DNA from: Jeotgalibacillus aurantiacus
GTDB taxonomy: Bacteria > Bacillota > Bacilli > Bacillales > Jeotgalibacillaceae
Direction: 5' to 3'
Length of the DNA stretch: 38,325 nucleotides
NCBI RefSeq assembly: GCF_020595125.1
Contig: NZ_JACNMS010000009.1
Location: forward strand, 1 to 38,325
Shown: positions 23,944-33,631 of the stretch, in pieces
How positions within the stretch are numbered: the stretch's first letter is position 1
Layout of the letters: each line of letters starts with the position of its first letter
Position numbers and translations under genes: made by a program
The notes under the pieces: model-generated
Told to the model about the DNA's origin: nothing
What the model saw: only the letters and a program-made list of their open reading frames with translations
Database searches by the model: none

Positions 23944-24495
23944 GTGTTAAATAAAGATATCGAGAAAGTATTGTACACAGAAGAGCAGCTTCAGGACAAG
24001 ATTAAAGAACTTGGTGCGGAGCTGACAGAAGAGTATCAGGATAAATATCCGCTGGCAATTGGCGTATTAAAAGGCGCAATGCCGTTTATGGCTGACCTGA
24101 TTAAGCGTATGGACGTTTACCTTGAGATGGATTTTATGGATGTTTCAAGCTACGGAAACTCTACTGTTTCTTCAGGTGAAGTAAAGATCATTAAGGACCT
24201 GAACACTAAAGTTGAGGGACGCGATATTTTAATCCTGGAAGATATTATTGACAGCGGTCTGACACTTCACTACCTGGTGGATCTGTTCAAATACCGTAAA
24301 GCAAAATCAATCAAAATTGTGACACTGCTTGATAAGCCATCAGGCCGTAAAGCAGATATTAAAGCTGATTATGTTGGATTTATTGTCCCGGATGAATTTG
24401 TTGTCGGATACGGACTGGATTATGCGGAACGTTACCGGAACCTCCCATATATCGGTGTGTTAAAGCCTGAGATTTATACGAATTCGGAAGAATAA
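23944..24495 (+). CDS. hprT: Hypoxanthine phosphoribosyltransferase
   Basis: Purine salvage enzyme making IMP or GMP from hypoxanthine or guanine and PRPP. The 183-residue product has [13 protein letters not shown] near residue 40, [18 protein letters not shown] near 65, the PRPP loop [14 protein letters not shown] near 97 and [18 protein letters not shown] near 155. The start is taken as GTG 23944, nine bases after AGGAGG (23929-23934); the TTG at 23938 is only three bases from it. A hairpin, but no T run, follows. Confidence 0.95.
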   Translation: MLNKDIEKVLYTEEQLQDKIKELGAELTEEYQDKYPLAIGVLKGAMPFMADLIKRMDVYLEMDFMDVSSYGNSTVSSGEVKIIKDLNTKVEGRDILILEDIIDSGLTLHYLVDLFKYRKAKSIKIVTLLDKPSGRKADIKADYVGFIVPDEFVVGYGLDYAERYRNLPYIGVLKPEIYTNSEE

Positions 24496-24498
24496 TCG

Positions 24499-24520
24499 AA
24501 ACGCGCACCAGAGCGCGTTT
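24499..24520 (+). terminator. Hairpin after hprT, weak terminator
   Basis: AAACGCGC (24499-24506) pairs with GCGCGTTT (24513-24520). There is no downstream T tract, so it may only attenuate or protect the 3' end. Confidence 0.45.
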
Positions 24521-24536
24521 GAAGCAGGCTTATTGG

Positions 24537-24566
24537 TTGTCACGTTTTCTTTTACTATGATAATAT
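24537..24566 (+). promoter_or_regulatory. Putative ftsH promoter
   Basis: TTGTCA (24537-24542), 18-bp spacer, TAATAT (24561-24566), with extended TG at 24558-24559. Confidence 0.55.
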
Positions 24567-24603
24567 TGTTATTAGTTTCTTTGACCGTGGGAGGAGGTAA
24601 GGG

Positions 24604-26610
24604 ATGAACCGGATATTTCGTAATACGATCTTTTATTTAATCATTTTCCTGGTAATTATCGGGATTATTGGGTTTTTTAATAACGGAAACCAGCCAAACC
24701 AGGAACTCACATATGGTGAATTTATCAACGCTCTTGAAGGCGGAGATGTAACTGAAATTGAAATTCAGCCTGACCGCAATGTATATAATGTTCGCGGGCA
24801 GCTTGACGGATATGCAGAGGAAGAATACTTCCTTACAAACATCCCGTTTGAAAGCACGACACTTGAAACCATTGATGAGGTAGCACAGCAGAACAGCACA
24901 GAAGTGAATGTTCTTCCTGCACCTGAGACAAGCGGATGGGTAACGTTTCTGACGACGATTATTCCGTTCGTCATTATCTTTATTTTATTCTTCTTCCTTC
25001 TGAACCAGGCTCAGGGTGGCGGCGGTGGCCGTGTCATGAACTTTGGTAAGAGTAAGGCGAAGCTTTATACAGAAGAGAAGAAAAAGGTTCGTTTCAAAGA
25101 CGTGGCAGGAGCAGACGAAGAGAAGCAGGAGCTTGTCGAAGTTGTAGACTTCCTGAAAGATCCACGCAAATTTACAGACGTTGGCGCACGTATTCCAAAA
25201 GGGATTCTGCTTGTCGGACCGCCTGGAACCGGTAAAACGCTTCTAGCGCGTGCTGCGGCAGGAGAAGCCGGCGTTCCATTCTTCTCGATCTCCGGATCAG
25301 ACTTCGTTGAGATGTTTGTAGGGGTCGGGGCATCACGTGTACGTGATTTATTTGAAAATGCAAAGAAAAACGCACCATGTATCATCTTTATCGATGAGAT
25401 TGACGCAGTCGGACGTCAGCGTGGAGCAGGACTTGGCGGAGGTCACGATGAGCGTGAGCAGACGCTGAACCAGCTTCTTGTTGAAATGGATGGATTTGCA
25501 GGCAACGAAGGAATCATCATGATTGCCGCAACGAACAGACCGGATATTCTTGACCCGGCACTTCTTCGTCCAGGACGTTTTGACCGTCAGATTACCGTAG
25601 ATCGCCCGGATGTTACGGGTCGTGAAGCTGTACTTAAGGTACATGCTAGAAACAAGCCGCTTTCTGACAATATCGACCTGAAAGCCATCGCTCAGCGTAC
25701 ACCTGGATTCTCAGGTGCTGATCTTGAAAATCTTCTGAACGAAGCGGCGCTTGTTGCTGCCCGTCAGGACAAGAAGCTGATCGATATGGGCGATATCGAT
25801 GAAGCAACAGACCGCGTTATTGCGGGTCCTGCCAAGAAGAGCCGTGTCATCTCTCAAAAAGAGAGAAAGATTGTGGCGTTCCACGAAGCAGGACATACCG
25901 TCATCGGGGTTGTGCTTGATGAAGCCGATATGGTTCACAAAGTAACGATCGTACCTCGTGGTCAGGCAGGCGGTTACGCCGTTATGCTTCCGAAAGAGGA
26001 CCGCTACTTTATGACAAAACCTGAGCTTCTTGATAAGATCACAGGTCTGCTTGGCGGACGTGTAGCTGAGGATATTATCTTTGGTGAAGTATCAACAGGT
26101 GCTCACAATGACTTCCAGCGTGCGACGGGAATTGCCCGCCGAATGGTAACGGAATTCGGTATGAGTGATAAGCTTGGACCACTTCAGTTCGGTCAGTCGC
26201 AGGGACAGGTATTCCTCGGACGTGACTTTAACAGTGAGCAAAACTATTCTGATAAAATTGCGTATGAAATTGATACAGAGATTCAGCGCATTATTAAAGA
26301 ATGTTATGAGCGTGCAAAAACGATTCTTACAGAGAACCGTGACAAGCTTGAGTTGATTGCTGAGACGTTACTTGATATCGAAACGCTTGATGCTGAACAG
26401 ATCAAGAGCCTTGTTGATCACGGGAAACTTCCTGAGCGAGACTACGGCGCCGGCGCTACAAATGGCGACAGCGAGCGTAAGGACGTGACAGAAGAATCAA
26501 AAGAGCTTGATTCAGAGGAAACTTCCTCAGAGAAGGCTCCTGAAGAAAAATCTTCTGAAGAGCTGCTCGAGGAAACACCACCTTCTTCAGATGAAGAGCG
26601 TAAATCATAA
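24604..26610 (+). CDS. ftsH: ATP-dependent zinc metalloprotease FtsH
   Basis: Hexameric membrane AAA+ protease degrading misassembled membrane proteins and regulators; in Bacillus it also promotes Spo0A activation. The 668-residue protein has two membrane helices (about 6-25 and 115-135) flanking an extracytoplasmic domain. The AAA module has Walker [10 protein letters not shown] near 204, [11 protein letters not shown] near 260 and the SRH arginine region near 310. The protease has HEAGH near residue 427 and a distal Asp. The tail after 620 is Ser/Glu-rich. ATG 24604 follows GGGAGGAGGTAAGG. Confidence 0.97.
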   Translation: MNRIFRNTIFYLIIFLVIIGIIGFFNNGNQPNQELTYGEFINALEGGDVTEIEIQPDRNVYNVRGQLDGYAEEEYFLTNIPFESTTLETIDEVAQQNSTEVNVLPAPETSGWVTFLTTIIPFVIIFILFFFLLNQAQGGGGGRVMNFGKSKAKLYTEEKKKVRFKDVAGADEEKQELVEVVDFLKDPRKFTDVGARIPKGILLVGPPGTGKTLLARAAAGEAGVPFFSISGSDFVEMFVGVGASRVRDLFENAKKNAPCIIFIDEIDAVGRQRGAGLGGGHDEREQTLNQLLVEMDGFAGNEGIIMIAATNRPDILDPALLRPGRFDRQITVDRPDVTGREAVLKVHARNKPLSDNIDLKAIAQRTPGFSGADLENLLNEAALVAARQDKKLIDMGDIDEATDRVIAGPAKKSRVISQKERKIVAFHEAGHTVIGVVLDEADMVHKVTIVPRGQAGGYAVMLPKEDRYFMTKPELLDKITGLLGGRVAEDIIFGEVSTGAHNDFQRATGIARRMVTEFGMSDKLGPLQFGQSQGQVFLGRDFNSEQNYSDKIAYEIDTEIQRIIKECYERAKTILTENRDKLELIAETLLDIETLDAEQIKSLVDHGKLPERDYGAGATNGDSERKDVTEESKELDSEETSSEKAPEEKSSEELLEETPPSSDEERKS

Positions 26611-26637
26611 TCACTAAGGCGTTTTAACTGCCAAATG

Positions 26638-26670
26638 ATCCGCGGTTCCAATATTGGAACCGCGGATTTT
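26638..26670 (+). terminator. ftsH terminator (30-bp perfect palindrome)
   Basis: ATCCGCGGTTCCAAT (26638-26652) is followed directly by its exact reverse complement (26653-26667) and TTTT. Confidence 0.8.
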
Positions 26671-26764
26671 GCTATTTATGCCTTTTTCGAAATACGGTTC
26701 TTTCCCGGGAAATAAAATAAGATAACCGACCCCAAGGCAATTTAACCGGCTGAAACTTCTCTAC

Positions 26765-26792
26765 CTGTCTAATCCATAAAATGTGGTATGAT
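26765..26792 (+). promoter_or_regulatory. Possible coaX promoter
   Basis: TATGAT (26787-26792) with a weak CTGTCT 16 bp upstream. Confidence 0.35.
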
Positions 26793-26832
26793 GTGGTCAG
26801 TGTGTAGAATACTTTAGGTGTGGTGAAAAAAG

Positions 26833-27603
26833 ATGTTATTTGTATTGGATGTTGGGAACACAAACACTGTTCTCGGGGTGTATCGGGAGGATGAATTACT
26901 TCATCACTGGCGCGTGGAAACAAACCGGAATAAAACAGAAGATGAATATGGCATGCTGGTGAAAAACCTGTTTGAGCATGTTGGCCTTTCTTTTTCTGAT
27001 TTTGATGGGATCATTATTTCATCTGTCGTTCCGCCTGTGATGTTCCCGCTTGAGCGCATGTGTAAAAAGTACTTCAATTTAAAACCGCTTGTCGTTGGAC
27101 CGGGAATGAAAACCGGTTTAAATATAAAGTATGATAATCCAAAAGAGGTAGGGGCTGACCGGATTGTCAATGCGGTTGCGGCCATTAAAGAACATGGCGG
27201 CTCCCTGATTATTGTTGATTTTGGAACAGCAACAACCTATTGTTACGTCAATGAAAACCGTCAGTATATGGGTGGTGTCATTGCACCTGGTATTGGCATT
27301 TCAACAGAAGCTCTGTATTCAAAGGCAGCTAAGCTTCCGCGTATTGAAATCGCCCGCCCGGATACGGTGATTGGTAAAAGCACCGTTTCTGCGATGCAGG
27401 CCGGAATTGTCTATGGTTATGTTGGTCAGGTAGAAGGGATCGTTTCCCGTATGATGAAGGAAGCGAACGGACCGGTTCAGGTTATTGCCACAGGAGGTCT
27501 TGCTTCCTTAATTGCCAAGGAATCGGATATTATTGATATTGTTGATCCGTTTTTAACACTGAAGGGGCTTCAGCTAATCTATAAACGCAACAAGGAAGAC
27601 TGA
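26833..27603 (+). CDS. coaX: Type III pantothenate kinase
   Basis: First step of coenzyme A synthesis, ATP-dependent phosphorylation of pantothenate, by the ASKHA-fold type III enzyme. The 256-residue protein has phosphate-1 motif [13 protein letters not shown] at the N-terminus, ISSVVPPVM near 63, [12 protein letters not shown] near 106, the catalytic-Asp segment [13 protein letters not shown] near 128, [11 protein letters not shown] near 149 and ATGGLA near 220. ATG 26833 follows GGTGTGGTGA. hslO begins 15 bp after the stop, so the two are co-transcribed, as in other bacilli. Confidence 0.96.
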   Translation: MLFVLDVGNTNTVLGVYREDELLHHWRVETNRNKTEDEYGMLVKNLFEHVGLSFSDFDGIIISSVVPPVMFPLERMCKKYFNLKPLVVGPGMKTGLNIKYDNPKEVGADRIVNAVAAIKEHGGSLIIVDFGTATTYCYVNENRQYMGGVIAPGIGISTEALYSKAAKLPRIEIARPDTVIGKSTVSAMQAGIVYGYVGQVEGIVSRMMKEANGPVQVIATGGLASLIAKESDIIDIVDPFLTLKGLQLIYKRNKED

Positions 27604-27618
27604 AAGGAGATTTTTAAA

Positions 27619-28497
27619 ATGAAAGACTATATGGTTCGTGCATTAGCATATAATGATCAGATTCGTGCATATGCTGTCAATACAACGGCTACGGTTCAGG
27701 AAGCGCAGGACCGTCATTATACATGGCCAACAGCATCCGCTGCTTTAGGCCGCGCGATGACAGCGGGTGTCATGATGGGTGCCATGCTGAAGGGGGACAA
27801 TCACCTCACCGTTAAAATTGAAGGGAACGGTCCTCTTGGCGTCATTCTTGTAGATAGTAATGCCAAAGGGGAAGTGCGAGGTTATGTGACCAATCCCCAG
27901 ACCCACGTGGAACTGAATGAGCAGGGTAAGCTGGATGTCAGAGGTATTGTTGGAACAGAAGGTACGCTGACTGTCGTCAAGGATCTCGGCATGCGTGAAA
28001 ACTTTACCGGTCAGGTACCGATTGTATCCGGTGAGCTTGGTGAAGACTTCACTTACTATTTCGCTTCATCAGAGCAGGTACCATCCTCTGTAGGAGTCGG
28101 CGTTCTTGTGAATCCTGACAATACGATTTTAGCAGCGGGTGGATTTATCATTCAACTGATGCCGGGGGCTGAAGAATCAACGGTTGATGCACTGGAACAG
28201 CGTCTTGGTATGATCCCGCCTGTATCGAAAATGATTCAGGAAGGTCTGTCACCGGAGCAGATTCTCGAAACGGTTCTTGGTGAAGGGAACGTGCGTGTGC
28301 TTGATTCACTGCCGGTTTCATTCAGCTGTAACTGCTCGAAGGACCGCTTTGGTGCAGCCATTATCGGGTTAGGAAAAGATGAAATTGAAGCCATGATTGA
28401 AGAGGATGGGAAAGCGGAAGCGCAGTGTCACTTCTGTCATGAAAAATATGAGTATTCTAAAGGGGAGCTTGAAGAGTTCCTGGAAGAGGCAAAGTAA
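27619..28497 (+). CDS. hslO: Redox-regulated chaperone Hsp33
   Basis: Cytosolic holdase switched on by oxidation of zinc-bound cysteines. The 292-residue protein has the N-terminal alpha/beta domain ([19 protein letters not shown], then [20 protein letters not shown]) and the C-terminal redox switch with CNC near residues 236-238 and CHFC near 269-272. ATG 27619 is preceded by AAAGGAGA. yacD starts five bases after its stop. Confidence 0.96.
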   Translation: MKDYMVRALAYNDQIRAYAVNTTATVQEAQDRHYTWPTASAALGRAMTAGVMMGAMLKGDNHLTVKIEGNGPLGVILVDSNAKGEVRGYVTNPQTHVELNEQGKLDVRGIVGTEGTLTVVKDLGMRENFTGQVPIVSGELGEDFTYYFASSEQVPSSVGVGVLVNPDNTILAAGGFIIQLMPGAEESTVDALEQRLGMIPPVSKMIQEGLSPEQILETVLGEGNVRVLDSLPVSFSCNCSKDRFGAAIIGLGKDEIEAMIEEDGKAEAQCHFCHEKYEYSKGELEEFLEEAK

Positions 28498-28502
28498 AAA
28501 CG

Positions 28503-29411
28503 ATGACTGAAATCCGTAAAAGACGTCTAAAGGCAAAACCTCTTTTATATATCATCGGATTTTTACTTGTCACAAACCTGATTGCCCTGATTGGCTGGAT
28601 CACGAAGGATGGAGATACACCGGCTGCGGATGCAGAGGTTGTTGCCACAGTCGGTGATGAAGAGATCACAAGGCAGGAATGGCTGCACGCGATTGAACTC
28701 CGGTACGGAAAAGAAGTGCTGCAGCAGCTCGTGAATCAATCTGTCATGGAACAGTCAGCAGAAAAGTTTAATGTAGTGGTTTCAGAAGAAGAGCTTGAGC
28801 AGGAAATGTCCCTGCTCCGCTCTGTTCTGAACGTCTATGATCAGGCTTCTCTGCCGGATGAAGCTGTACTTAGAAATCAGGTTGAAACGGAACTGATTTT
28901 AGAAAAACTGATTACAACAGAAGTCGATTTATCAGAAGAAGAGCTCCTTGCTTATTATGAAGAAAATCAGGATCTCTATAACATTCCGGACATGTATCGT
29001 CTGTCTCAGATTGTGTTGCCAACGGAAGGGGAAGCGGTTCAGACGATTGAAGAGCTCGAGGATGAGTCCTCCTTTGAAGCGTTGGCGCGCGAACGCTCCA
29101 TTGATCCTGCAACAGCAAGTCAGGGAGGGTTGCTCGGTTATGTCCCGGTCGACTCAGAATCTGTTGATCCGTCTATTTTAGAGGCGGCCTCAAGCCTTTC
29201 ACCTGGAGAATGGTCAGATCCGATTCCGGTTGAAAGCGGTTCAGCGATTATTTATCTGCATGAAAATGTTGCGGGTCTGTCGTTTGAGTTTGAAGAGGTG
29301 AAATCACGGATTGAACGGCAGCTTGCCATGGAACAGCTGAGCGTTCCGGTCACGGCCGAATCGTTTTGGGATGAGTTTTCAATTTCCTGGTTTTACGGCC
29401 AGGCTGAATAA
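28503..29411 (+). CDS. yacD: Membrane-anchored parvulin-type prolyl isomerase (YacD/PrsA-like)
   Basis: Extracytoplasmic folding factor related to PrsA/SurA. The 302-residue protein has a basic N-terminus, one membrane helix or uncleaved signal (about 13-32, LLYIIGFLLVTNLIALIGWI) and no lipobox cysteine, unlike PrsA. A SurA-type N-domain (VATVGDEEITRQEWLHAIEL, about 47-150) precedes a degenerate parvulin domain (about 160-260, with LSQIVLP and GGLLGYVP). The ribosome site is weak, so translation may depend on hslO just upstream. The catalytic competence of the isomerase domain is uncertain. Confidence 0.85.
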   Translation: MTEIRKRRLKAKPLLYIIGFLLVTNLIALIGWITKDGDTPAADAEVVATVGDEEITRQEWLHAIELRYGKEVLQQLVNQSVMEQSAEKFNVVVSEEELEQEMSLLRSVLNVYDQASLPDEAVLRNQVETELILEKLITTEVDLSEEELLAYYEENQDLYNIPDMYRLSQIVLPTEGEAVQTIEELEDESSFEALARERSIDPATASQGGLLGYVPVDSESVDPSILEAASSLSPGEWSDPIPVESGSAIIYLHENVAGLSFEFEEVKSRIERQLAMEQLSVPVTAESFWDEFSISWFYGQAE

Positions 29412-29420
29412 TCAAAATAG

Positions 29421-29449
29421 TTGAAAAGTTTGTGAGAAATTGTTACATT
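29421..29449 (+). promoter_or_regulatory. Putative cysK promoter
   Basis: TTGAAA (29421-29426), 17-bp spacer, TACATT (29444-29449) with extended TG at 29441-29442. Confidence 0.6.
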
Positions 29450-29461
29450 TGCATTATGTAA
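29443..29461. promoter_or_regulatory. Inverted repeat over the cysK -10, possible operator
   Basis: TTACAT (29443-29448), seven bases, ATGTAA (29456-29461). It overlaps the -10 and the expected transcription start. CymR controls cysK in B. subtilis, but I cannot match this to its consensus with confidence. Confidence 0.35.
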
Positions 29462-29496
29462 AACCGATCACATTACTAGGGATTAGGAGTGAGAGA

Positions 29497-30420
29497 ATGG
29501 TACGTGTTGCAAATAATATTTCTGAATTAGTCGGGCAAACTCCGATTGTAAAGCTAAACCGTCTCGTTGATGATCAGTCAGCGGACGTTTACCTAAAGCT
29601 TGAATACATGAATCCGGGCAGCAGTGTAAAGGATCGTATCGCACTTGCGATGATTGAGGCTGCTGAAGAAAAGGGAGACCTAAAGGCCGGAGATACATTG
29701 ATTGAACCGACTAGTGGTAATACAGGGATCGGACTTGCGATGATCGCAGCGGCCAAAGGCTATCGTTCTGTTCTTGTCATGCCTGAGACGATGAGTATGG
29801 AACGTCGCAATCTGCTTCGTGCCTACGGGGCAGAGCTTGTGCTGACGCCGGGCCCTGACGGAATGAAGGGTGCGATTAAAAAAGCGGAAGAGCTGGCTGC
29901 TGAAAAAGGCTATTTTATGCCGCAGCAGTTCAAAAATGAAGCCAACCCTGAGATCCACCGACGCACGACCGGAAAAGAAATCGTCGAACAAATGGATCAG
30001 CTGGATGCTTTTGTTGCCGGAATCGGAACGGGTGGAACGATCACCGGAGCCGGACAGGTGCTGAAAGAGCATTTTAATGGAGTGAAGATTTATGCGGTAG
30101 AGCCTGCTGATTCACCGATTTTATCAGGTGGAACGCCTGGACCACATAAAATACAGGGAATCGGAGCCGGTTTTGTGCCGGATATTCTGGATACTAAGGT
30201 ATACGACGGCGTCATTCAGGTGACCAATGATCAATCCTTTGAAACGGCACGCAGAGCGGCAAAAGAAGAAGGTATTCTTGGTGGAATTTCATCAGGTGCA
30301 GCGATTTTTGCTGCATTGAAGGTGGCAAAGGAACTCGGCAAAGGAAAGAAAGTACTGGCTGTGATTCCGAGTAACGGAGAACGCTACCTGAGCACACCGC
30401 TTTATCAATTTGAAGATTAA
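29497..30420 (+). CDS. cysK: Cysteine synthase A (O-acetylserine sulfhydrylase)
   Basis: PLP enzyme converting O-acetylserine and sulfide to cysteine; in B. subtilis it also partners the repressor CymR. The 307-residue protein has the PLP lysine in GSSVKDRIA (Lys near 45), the substrate loop [13 protein letters not shown] near 72, the phosphate-binding [12 protein letters not shown] near 178 and GISSGAA near 266. The longer reading frame from 29440 runs through the promoter. ATG 29497 follows AGGAG with a seven-base gap. A terminator follows and the next gene converges. Confidence 0.95.
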   Translation: MVRVANNISELVGQTPIVKLNRLVDDQSADVYLKLEYMNPGSSVKDRIALAMIEAAEEKGDLKAGDTLIEPTSGNTGIGLAMIAAAKGYRSVLVMPETMSMERRNLLRAYGAELVLTPGPDGMKGAIKKAEELAAEKGYFMPQQFKNEANPEIHRRTTGKEIVEQMDQLDAFVAGIGTGGTITGAGQVLKEHFNGVKIYAVEPADSPILSGGTPGPHKIQGIGAGFVPDILDTKVYDGVIQVTNDQSFETARRAAKEEGILGGISSGAAIFAALKVAKELGKGKKVLAVIPSNGERYLSTPLYQFED

Positions 30421-30427
30421 TGAAAAT

Positions 30428-30458
30428 GCAGTCCTTCTCACACAGAAGGGCTGCTTTT
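30428..30458 (+). terminator. cysK terminator
   Basis: GCAGTCCTTCT (30428-30438) pairs with AGAAGGGCTGC (30444-30454) with one T-G wobble, then TTTT. Confidence 0.8.
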
Positions 30459-30476
30459 GCTTTTGTTTCATTCAAT

Positions 30477-30514
30477 AAAAAAACTGCCCGAACGCCAAAA
30501 GGCATTCAGACAGT
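30477..30514 (-). terminator. murB terminator
   Basis: On the minus strand ACTG/CAGT outer and GAATGCC/GGCGTTC inner pairings are followed by a run of seven Ts. Confidence 0.75.
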
Positions 30515-30520
30515 GATTGA

Positions 30521-31381
30521 TTAAGCTCTTCCAATTACGCGGACTTCCTTTTCAAGTTCGACACCGAACTTTTCTTTTACCGTCTTTTGTACATGGTGAA
30601 CAAGGTTAAGGTAATCCTTTGCAGTGGCATCGCCTTTGTTAATGATGAAGCCGGCATGCTTCAGTGAAACCTGTGCGCCACCGATCTGCACACCCTGCAG
30701 GTCAGAATCCTGAATTAATTTACCGGCGAAATGTCCAGGTGGGCGCTTGAATACACTGCCGCATGAAGGATATTCGAGCGGCTGCTTGGATTCACGTAAA
30801 TACGTCAGCTCATCCATTTTTGCCTTAATAACAGTCTGATCTCCGGGCTCAAGCTCGAACTCAACTTCGAGAACGATCCAGTTTTTATCCGGGACAAGGC
30901 TTGTGCGATAATCAAAGCCAAGCTGATCCGCACTCAATTTTTCAATTTTCCCTTCCGACGTCAGGACAGTTACGTACGTGCACACATCCTTAATCTCTCC
31001 GCCATATGCGCCGGCATTCATATAGATCGCGCCGCCTACACTTCCGGGAATTCCGCAGGCAAATTCAAGTCCACTTAATGAAAAATCGCGTGCAGCCTGA
31101 GACACTTCAATAATTGGAGCCCCAGCCTGAACCGTGATCGTATAATTTTCTATTGTCATATTCGTCAGAGATGTCGTTAAGATGACAAGCCCTTCAATAC
31201 CGCCATCCTGAATCAGTACGTTGGAGCCATTTCCAAGCACCATCCATGGCAGGTTATTTTTCTGTGCGAATTCCACCGCTTTCGCCAGCTCTTCCACTGA
31301 CTTTGGAATCGCCAGGTAATCAGCATTACCACCGATTTTTGTATACGTATAGTCTTTTAACGGAACGTTTTTCTGAATCAT
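30521..31381 (-). CDS. murB: UDP-N-acetylenolpyruvoylglucosamine reductase
   Basis: FAD enzyme that reduces UDP-GlcNAc-enolpyruvate to UDP-MurNAc in peptidoglycan synthesis. The 286-residue product has TKIGGNADYLAIP near residue 15, FAD-binding VLGNGSNVLIQDGG near 50, CGIPGSVGGAIYMNAGAYGG near 110, YRTS near 160, the catalytic serine region SCGSVFKRPPG near 215 and GFIINKGDATAKDYL near 246. The ATG at 31381 is six bases from GGAGG; an in-frame ATG at 31408 lies upstream of that site. It is the only protein gene on the minus strand here and is not at this position in B. subtilis. It may be a second murB. Confidence 0.93.
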   Translation of the reverse strand: MIQKNVPLKDYTYTKIGGNADYLAIPKSVEELAKAVEFAQKNNLPWMVLGNGSNVLIQDGGIEGLVILTTSLTNMTIENYTITVQAGAPIIEVSQAARDFSLSGLEFACGIPGSVGGAIYMNAGAYGGEIKDVCTYVTVLTSEGKIEKLSADQLGFDYRTSLVPDKNWIVLEVEFELEPGDQTVIKAKMDELTYLRESKQPLEYPSCGSVFKRPPGHFAGKLIQDSDLQGVQIGGAQVSLKHAGFIINKGDATAKDYLNLVHHVQKTVKEKFGVELEKEVRVIGRA

Positions 31382-31439
31382 GTTGTGCCTCCTGTGATCA
31401 AATGCCATAGTGCTCGAGGGACGTACATTCTCACATATA

Positions 31440-31479
31440 AACGCCCCTTCTGCAGAGACTTCCCGCTAAAAGGAGCGTT
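31440..31479 (-). other. Stem-loop in the murB 5' leader
   Basis: AACGCTCCTT and AAGGGGCGTT (minus strand) pair over 10 bp with one wobble and enclose about 20 nt. The fold would lie within the first 50 nt of the murB mRNA. There is no T run, so it is not a terminator. Confidence 0.5.
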
Positions 31480-31488
31480 AATAGGTAA

Positions 31489-31517
31489 AGTATAGGGAAT
31501 CAAGCGGGATACGTCAA
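31489..31517 (-). promoter_or_regulatory. Strong sigma-A promoter of murB
   Basis: On the minus strand TTGACG (31512-31517), exact 17-bp spacer, TATACT (31489-31494). The leader to the ATG is about 100 nt. Confidence 0.8.
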
Positions 31518-31634
31518 TTTTTTATCTGAAAAGAGGAGGAAGGACCGCTTTTTATGAGGCGGGTCTCCTCTACCAATTTCATCTGCATTTCGTGTATGAT
31601 GAAAGGTGAGTAAATGGCCTGGGAGTGAACATTC

Positions 31635-33044
31635 ATGAGTCAATATACAATCACGTATCAGACAGTAAAAACAGATCGCGATACGTTTTTTCATACGTAC
31701 CAGCAGATGGCTGATCAGGAAGAACGCCATCTGTTTTTTGAAAGTGGCCGGGGTGGCCGATACAGCATTGCGGGACTGCGCCCTTTTGCCTTTGCAAAAG
31801 GGAAAGATGAAGAGCTGACGATTCACCATAACGGAACGCAGCAGACGATGCATGGAGATCTCGTTAAAAACCTGATCCGCTGGATGGAGCCTTACCGGAC
31901 AGAACCGATTGCTGAACTCCCGGATTTTCAGGGAGGAGCAGCCGGATATATCAGCTATGATTACGTCCGTTCGATTGAAAAGCTGCCGGAGCAGGCGAGG
32001 GATGATCTGGACCTGCCGGAAGTATATATGCTGTTTTTTGATGAATTTTTTGTTTTTGATCACCACACAGATACGTTATATTTTATGATTATGCACAGTG
32101 TCTTAGAACCCGTACAAAATCGCATCGAAGCGCTCGTATCTAAATGGAGGTCGTGTGAGACAAATGAATCGATTTCGGCAGTCACGACAGGTGTTCCTGA
32201 AGATGACATGACAGTGTCGATGGATGAAGAAGCTTTTGCGGAGGCGGCGGAAGCCATTCGTACCTATATTTCTCAAGGTGACGTATTCCAGGTGAATCTG
32301 TCTGTGCGTCAGGCAAAACCGCTGAAAGTAAAAGCGGATGCTGTCTACCGGGAACTGAGGGAATTCAATCCGTCTCCTTATATGTCATACATTCAGCTGC
32401 CTGAGTTCCAGATTGCCTCTGCATCCCCTGAGCTTTTAGTGAAAAAAGCAGGGACTGAGCTGAGCACCCGTCCGATTGCCGGAACACGCTCACGCGGACA
32501 GGATGCAAAAGAGGATCAGAGACTCGCAGATGAGCTCATTCAAAATGAAAAAGAGCTTGCTGAGCACGTCATGCTCGTAGACCTCGAGCGTAATGATCTC
32601 GGGCGCGTCAGCCAGTACGGGTCCGTTGAAGTGAATGAGTTCATGGTGATCGAGAAATATTCACATGTGATGCATATCGTCTCCAATGTCCGTGGGACGC
32701 TGGATGAACAGTATGATGAGGCTGATGTGATCCGCGCGGTGTTCCCGGGCGGCACGATCACGGGTGCGCCAAAGATTCGCACCATGGAGATTATTGAAGA
32801 GCTTGAGCCGGTGCGCCGCGGACTTTATACAGGATCAATCGGCTGGATCGGTTTTAACGGTGATATGGAATTAAATATCGTCATCCGGACGATGCTGGTA
32901 AAAGACGAAACGGCTTATGTGCAGGCAGGGGCGGGTGTTGTCATCGACTCGCATCCGAAGCGGGAGTATAAGGAGTCACTGAAAAAAGCGCGTGCACTCT
33001 GGCAGGCAAAAGATCAGGCGGAAAGCAGAGGGATGAATTCATGA
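31635..33044 (+). CDS. pabB: Aminodeoxychorismate synthase component I
   Basis: Converts chorismate and ammonia from PabA to 4-amino-4-deoxychorismate. The 469-residue protein is a complete chorismate-binding synthase: an N-terminal TrpE/PabB domain, then [12 protein letters not shown] near 215, [11 protein letters not shown] near 242, SASPELLVK near 258, [15 protein letters not shown] near 312, [18 protein letters not shown] near 370 and [17 protein letters not shown] near 434. The segment at about 276 reads PIAGTRSRG; the alanine is typical of anthranilate synthase, whereas E. coli PabB has PIKGT. Operon context nevertheless favours PabB. Its stop overlaps the pabA start by four bases. Confidence 0.88.
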   Translation: MSQYTITYQTVKTDRDTFFHTYQQMADQEERHLFFESGRGGRYSIAGLRPFAFAKGKDEELTIHHNGTQQTMHGDLVKNLIRWMEPYRTEPIAELPDFQGGAAGYISYDYVRSIEKLPEQARDDLDLPEVYMLFFDEFFVFDHHTDTLYFMIMHSVLEPVQNRIEALVSKWRSCETNESISAVTTGVPEDDMTVSMDEEAFAEAAEAIRTYISQGDVFQVNLSVRQAKPLKVKADAVYRELREFNPSPYMSYIQLPEFQIASASPELLVKKAGTELSTRPIAGTRSRGQDAKEDQRLADELIQNEKELAEHVMLVDLERNDLGRVSQYGSVEVNEFMVIEKYSHVMHIVSNVRGTLDEQYDEADVIRAVFPGGTITGAPKIRTMEIIEELEPVRRGLYTGSIGWIGFNGDMELNIVIRTMLVKDETAYVQAGAGVVIDSHPKREYKESLKKARALWQAKDQAESRGMNS

Positions 33045-33631
33045 TTTTAATGATCGATAACTACGATTCGTTTACGTATAATCTCGTGCAGTTTCTCGGA
33101 GAGCTCGGTCAGGAGCTGATTGTCCGTCGAAATGATCAGATCACAATTGAAGAAATCCGGGAGATGAATCCTGACTACCTGATGATTTCACCGGGGCCAT
33201 GCAGTCCGGATGAAGCGGGTATCAGCCTTGAAGCGATCAAAGCTTTCGCCGGCGAGATCCCGATTTTCGGTGTCTGTCTCGGTCACCAGTCGATTGCGCA
33301 GGTATTTGGAGGTAACGTCGTGCGCTCCCTTCGTCTCATGCATGGTAAAACGTCACTCGTTTACCATGATGGTGAAACCGTTTATCAGGGAATGCCGATG
33401 CCGTTTACCGCAACGCGCTATCACTCACTGATCGTTGAAAAGCACACGCTGCCGGACGAGCTGCTCATTACGTCCTGGACTGATCAGGGTGAAATTATGG
33501 GGATCCGTCACCGCGAGCTTGCGGTAGAAGGTGTGCAGTTCCATCCTGAATCCATCATGACGGAAAACGGGAAGCAGCTGCTGAAAAACTTCCTTGAAAC
33601 GTATCAGTCTCATAAGGTCGAAACGCCATGA
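33041..33631 (+). CDS. pabA: Aminodeoxychorismate synthase glutamine amidotransferase
   Basis: Class I glutamine amidotransferase supplying ammonia to PabB; in B. subtilis the same subunit also serves anthranilate synthase (TrpE), so it may be amphibolic here too. The 196-residue protein has the catalytic triad in [11 protein letters not shown] (Cys near 78) and [13 protein letters not shown] (His and Glu near 170), plus [12 protein letters not shown] near 50. Four-base overlaps with pabB and pabC show tight translational coupling. Confidence 0.93.
   Translation: MILMIDNYDSFTYNLVQFLGELGQELIVRRNDQITIEEIREMNPDYLMISPGPCSPDEAGISLEAIKAFAGEIPIFGVCLGHQSIAQVFGGNVVRSLRLMHGKTSLVYHDGETVYQGMPMPFTATRYHSLIVEKHTLPDELLITSWTDQGEIMGIRHRELAVEGVQFHPESIMTENGKQLLKNFLETYQSHKVETP

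Noticed and set aside
29440-29496. N-terminal extension of CysK
   Set aside because: It overlaps the promoter -10 and the expected start site. The AGGAG site serves the ATG at 29497.
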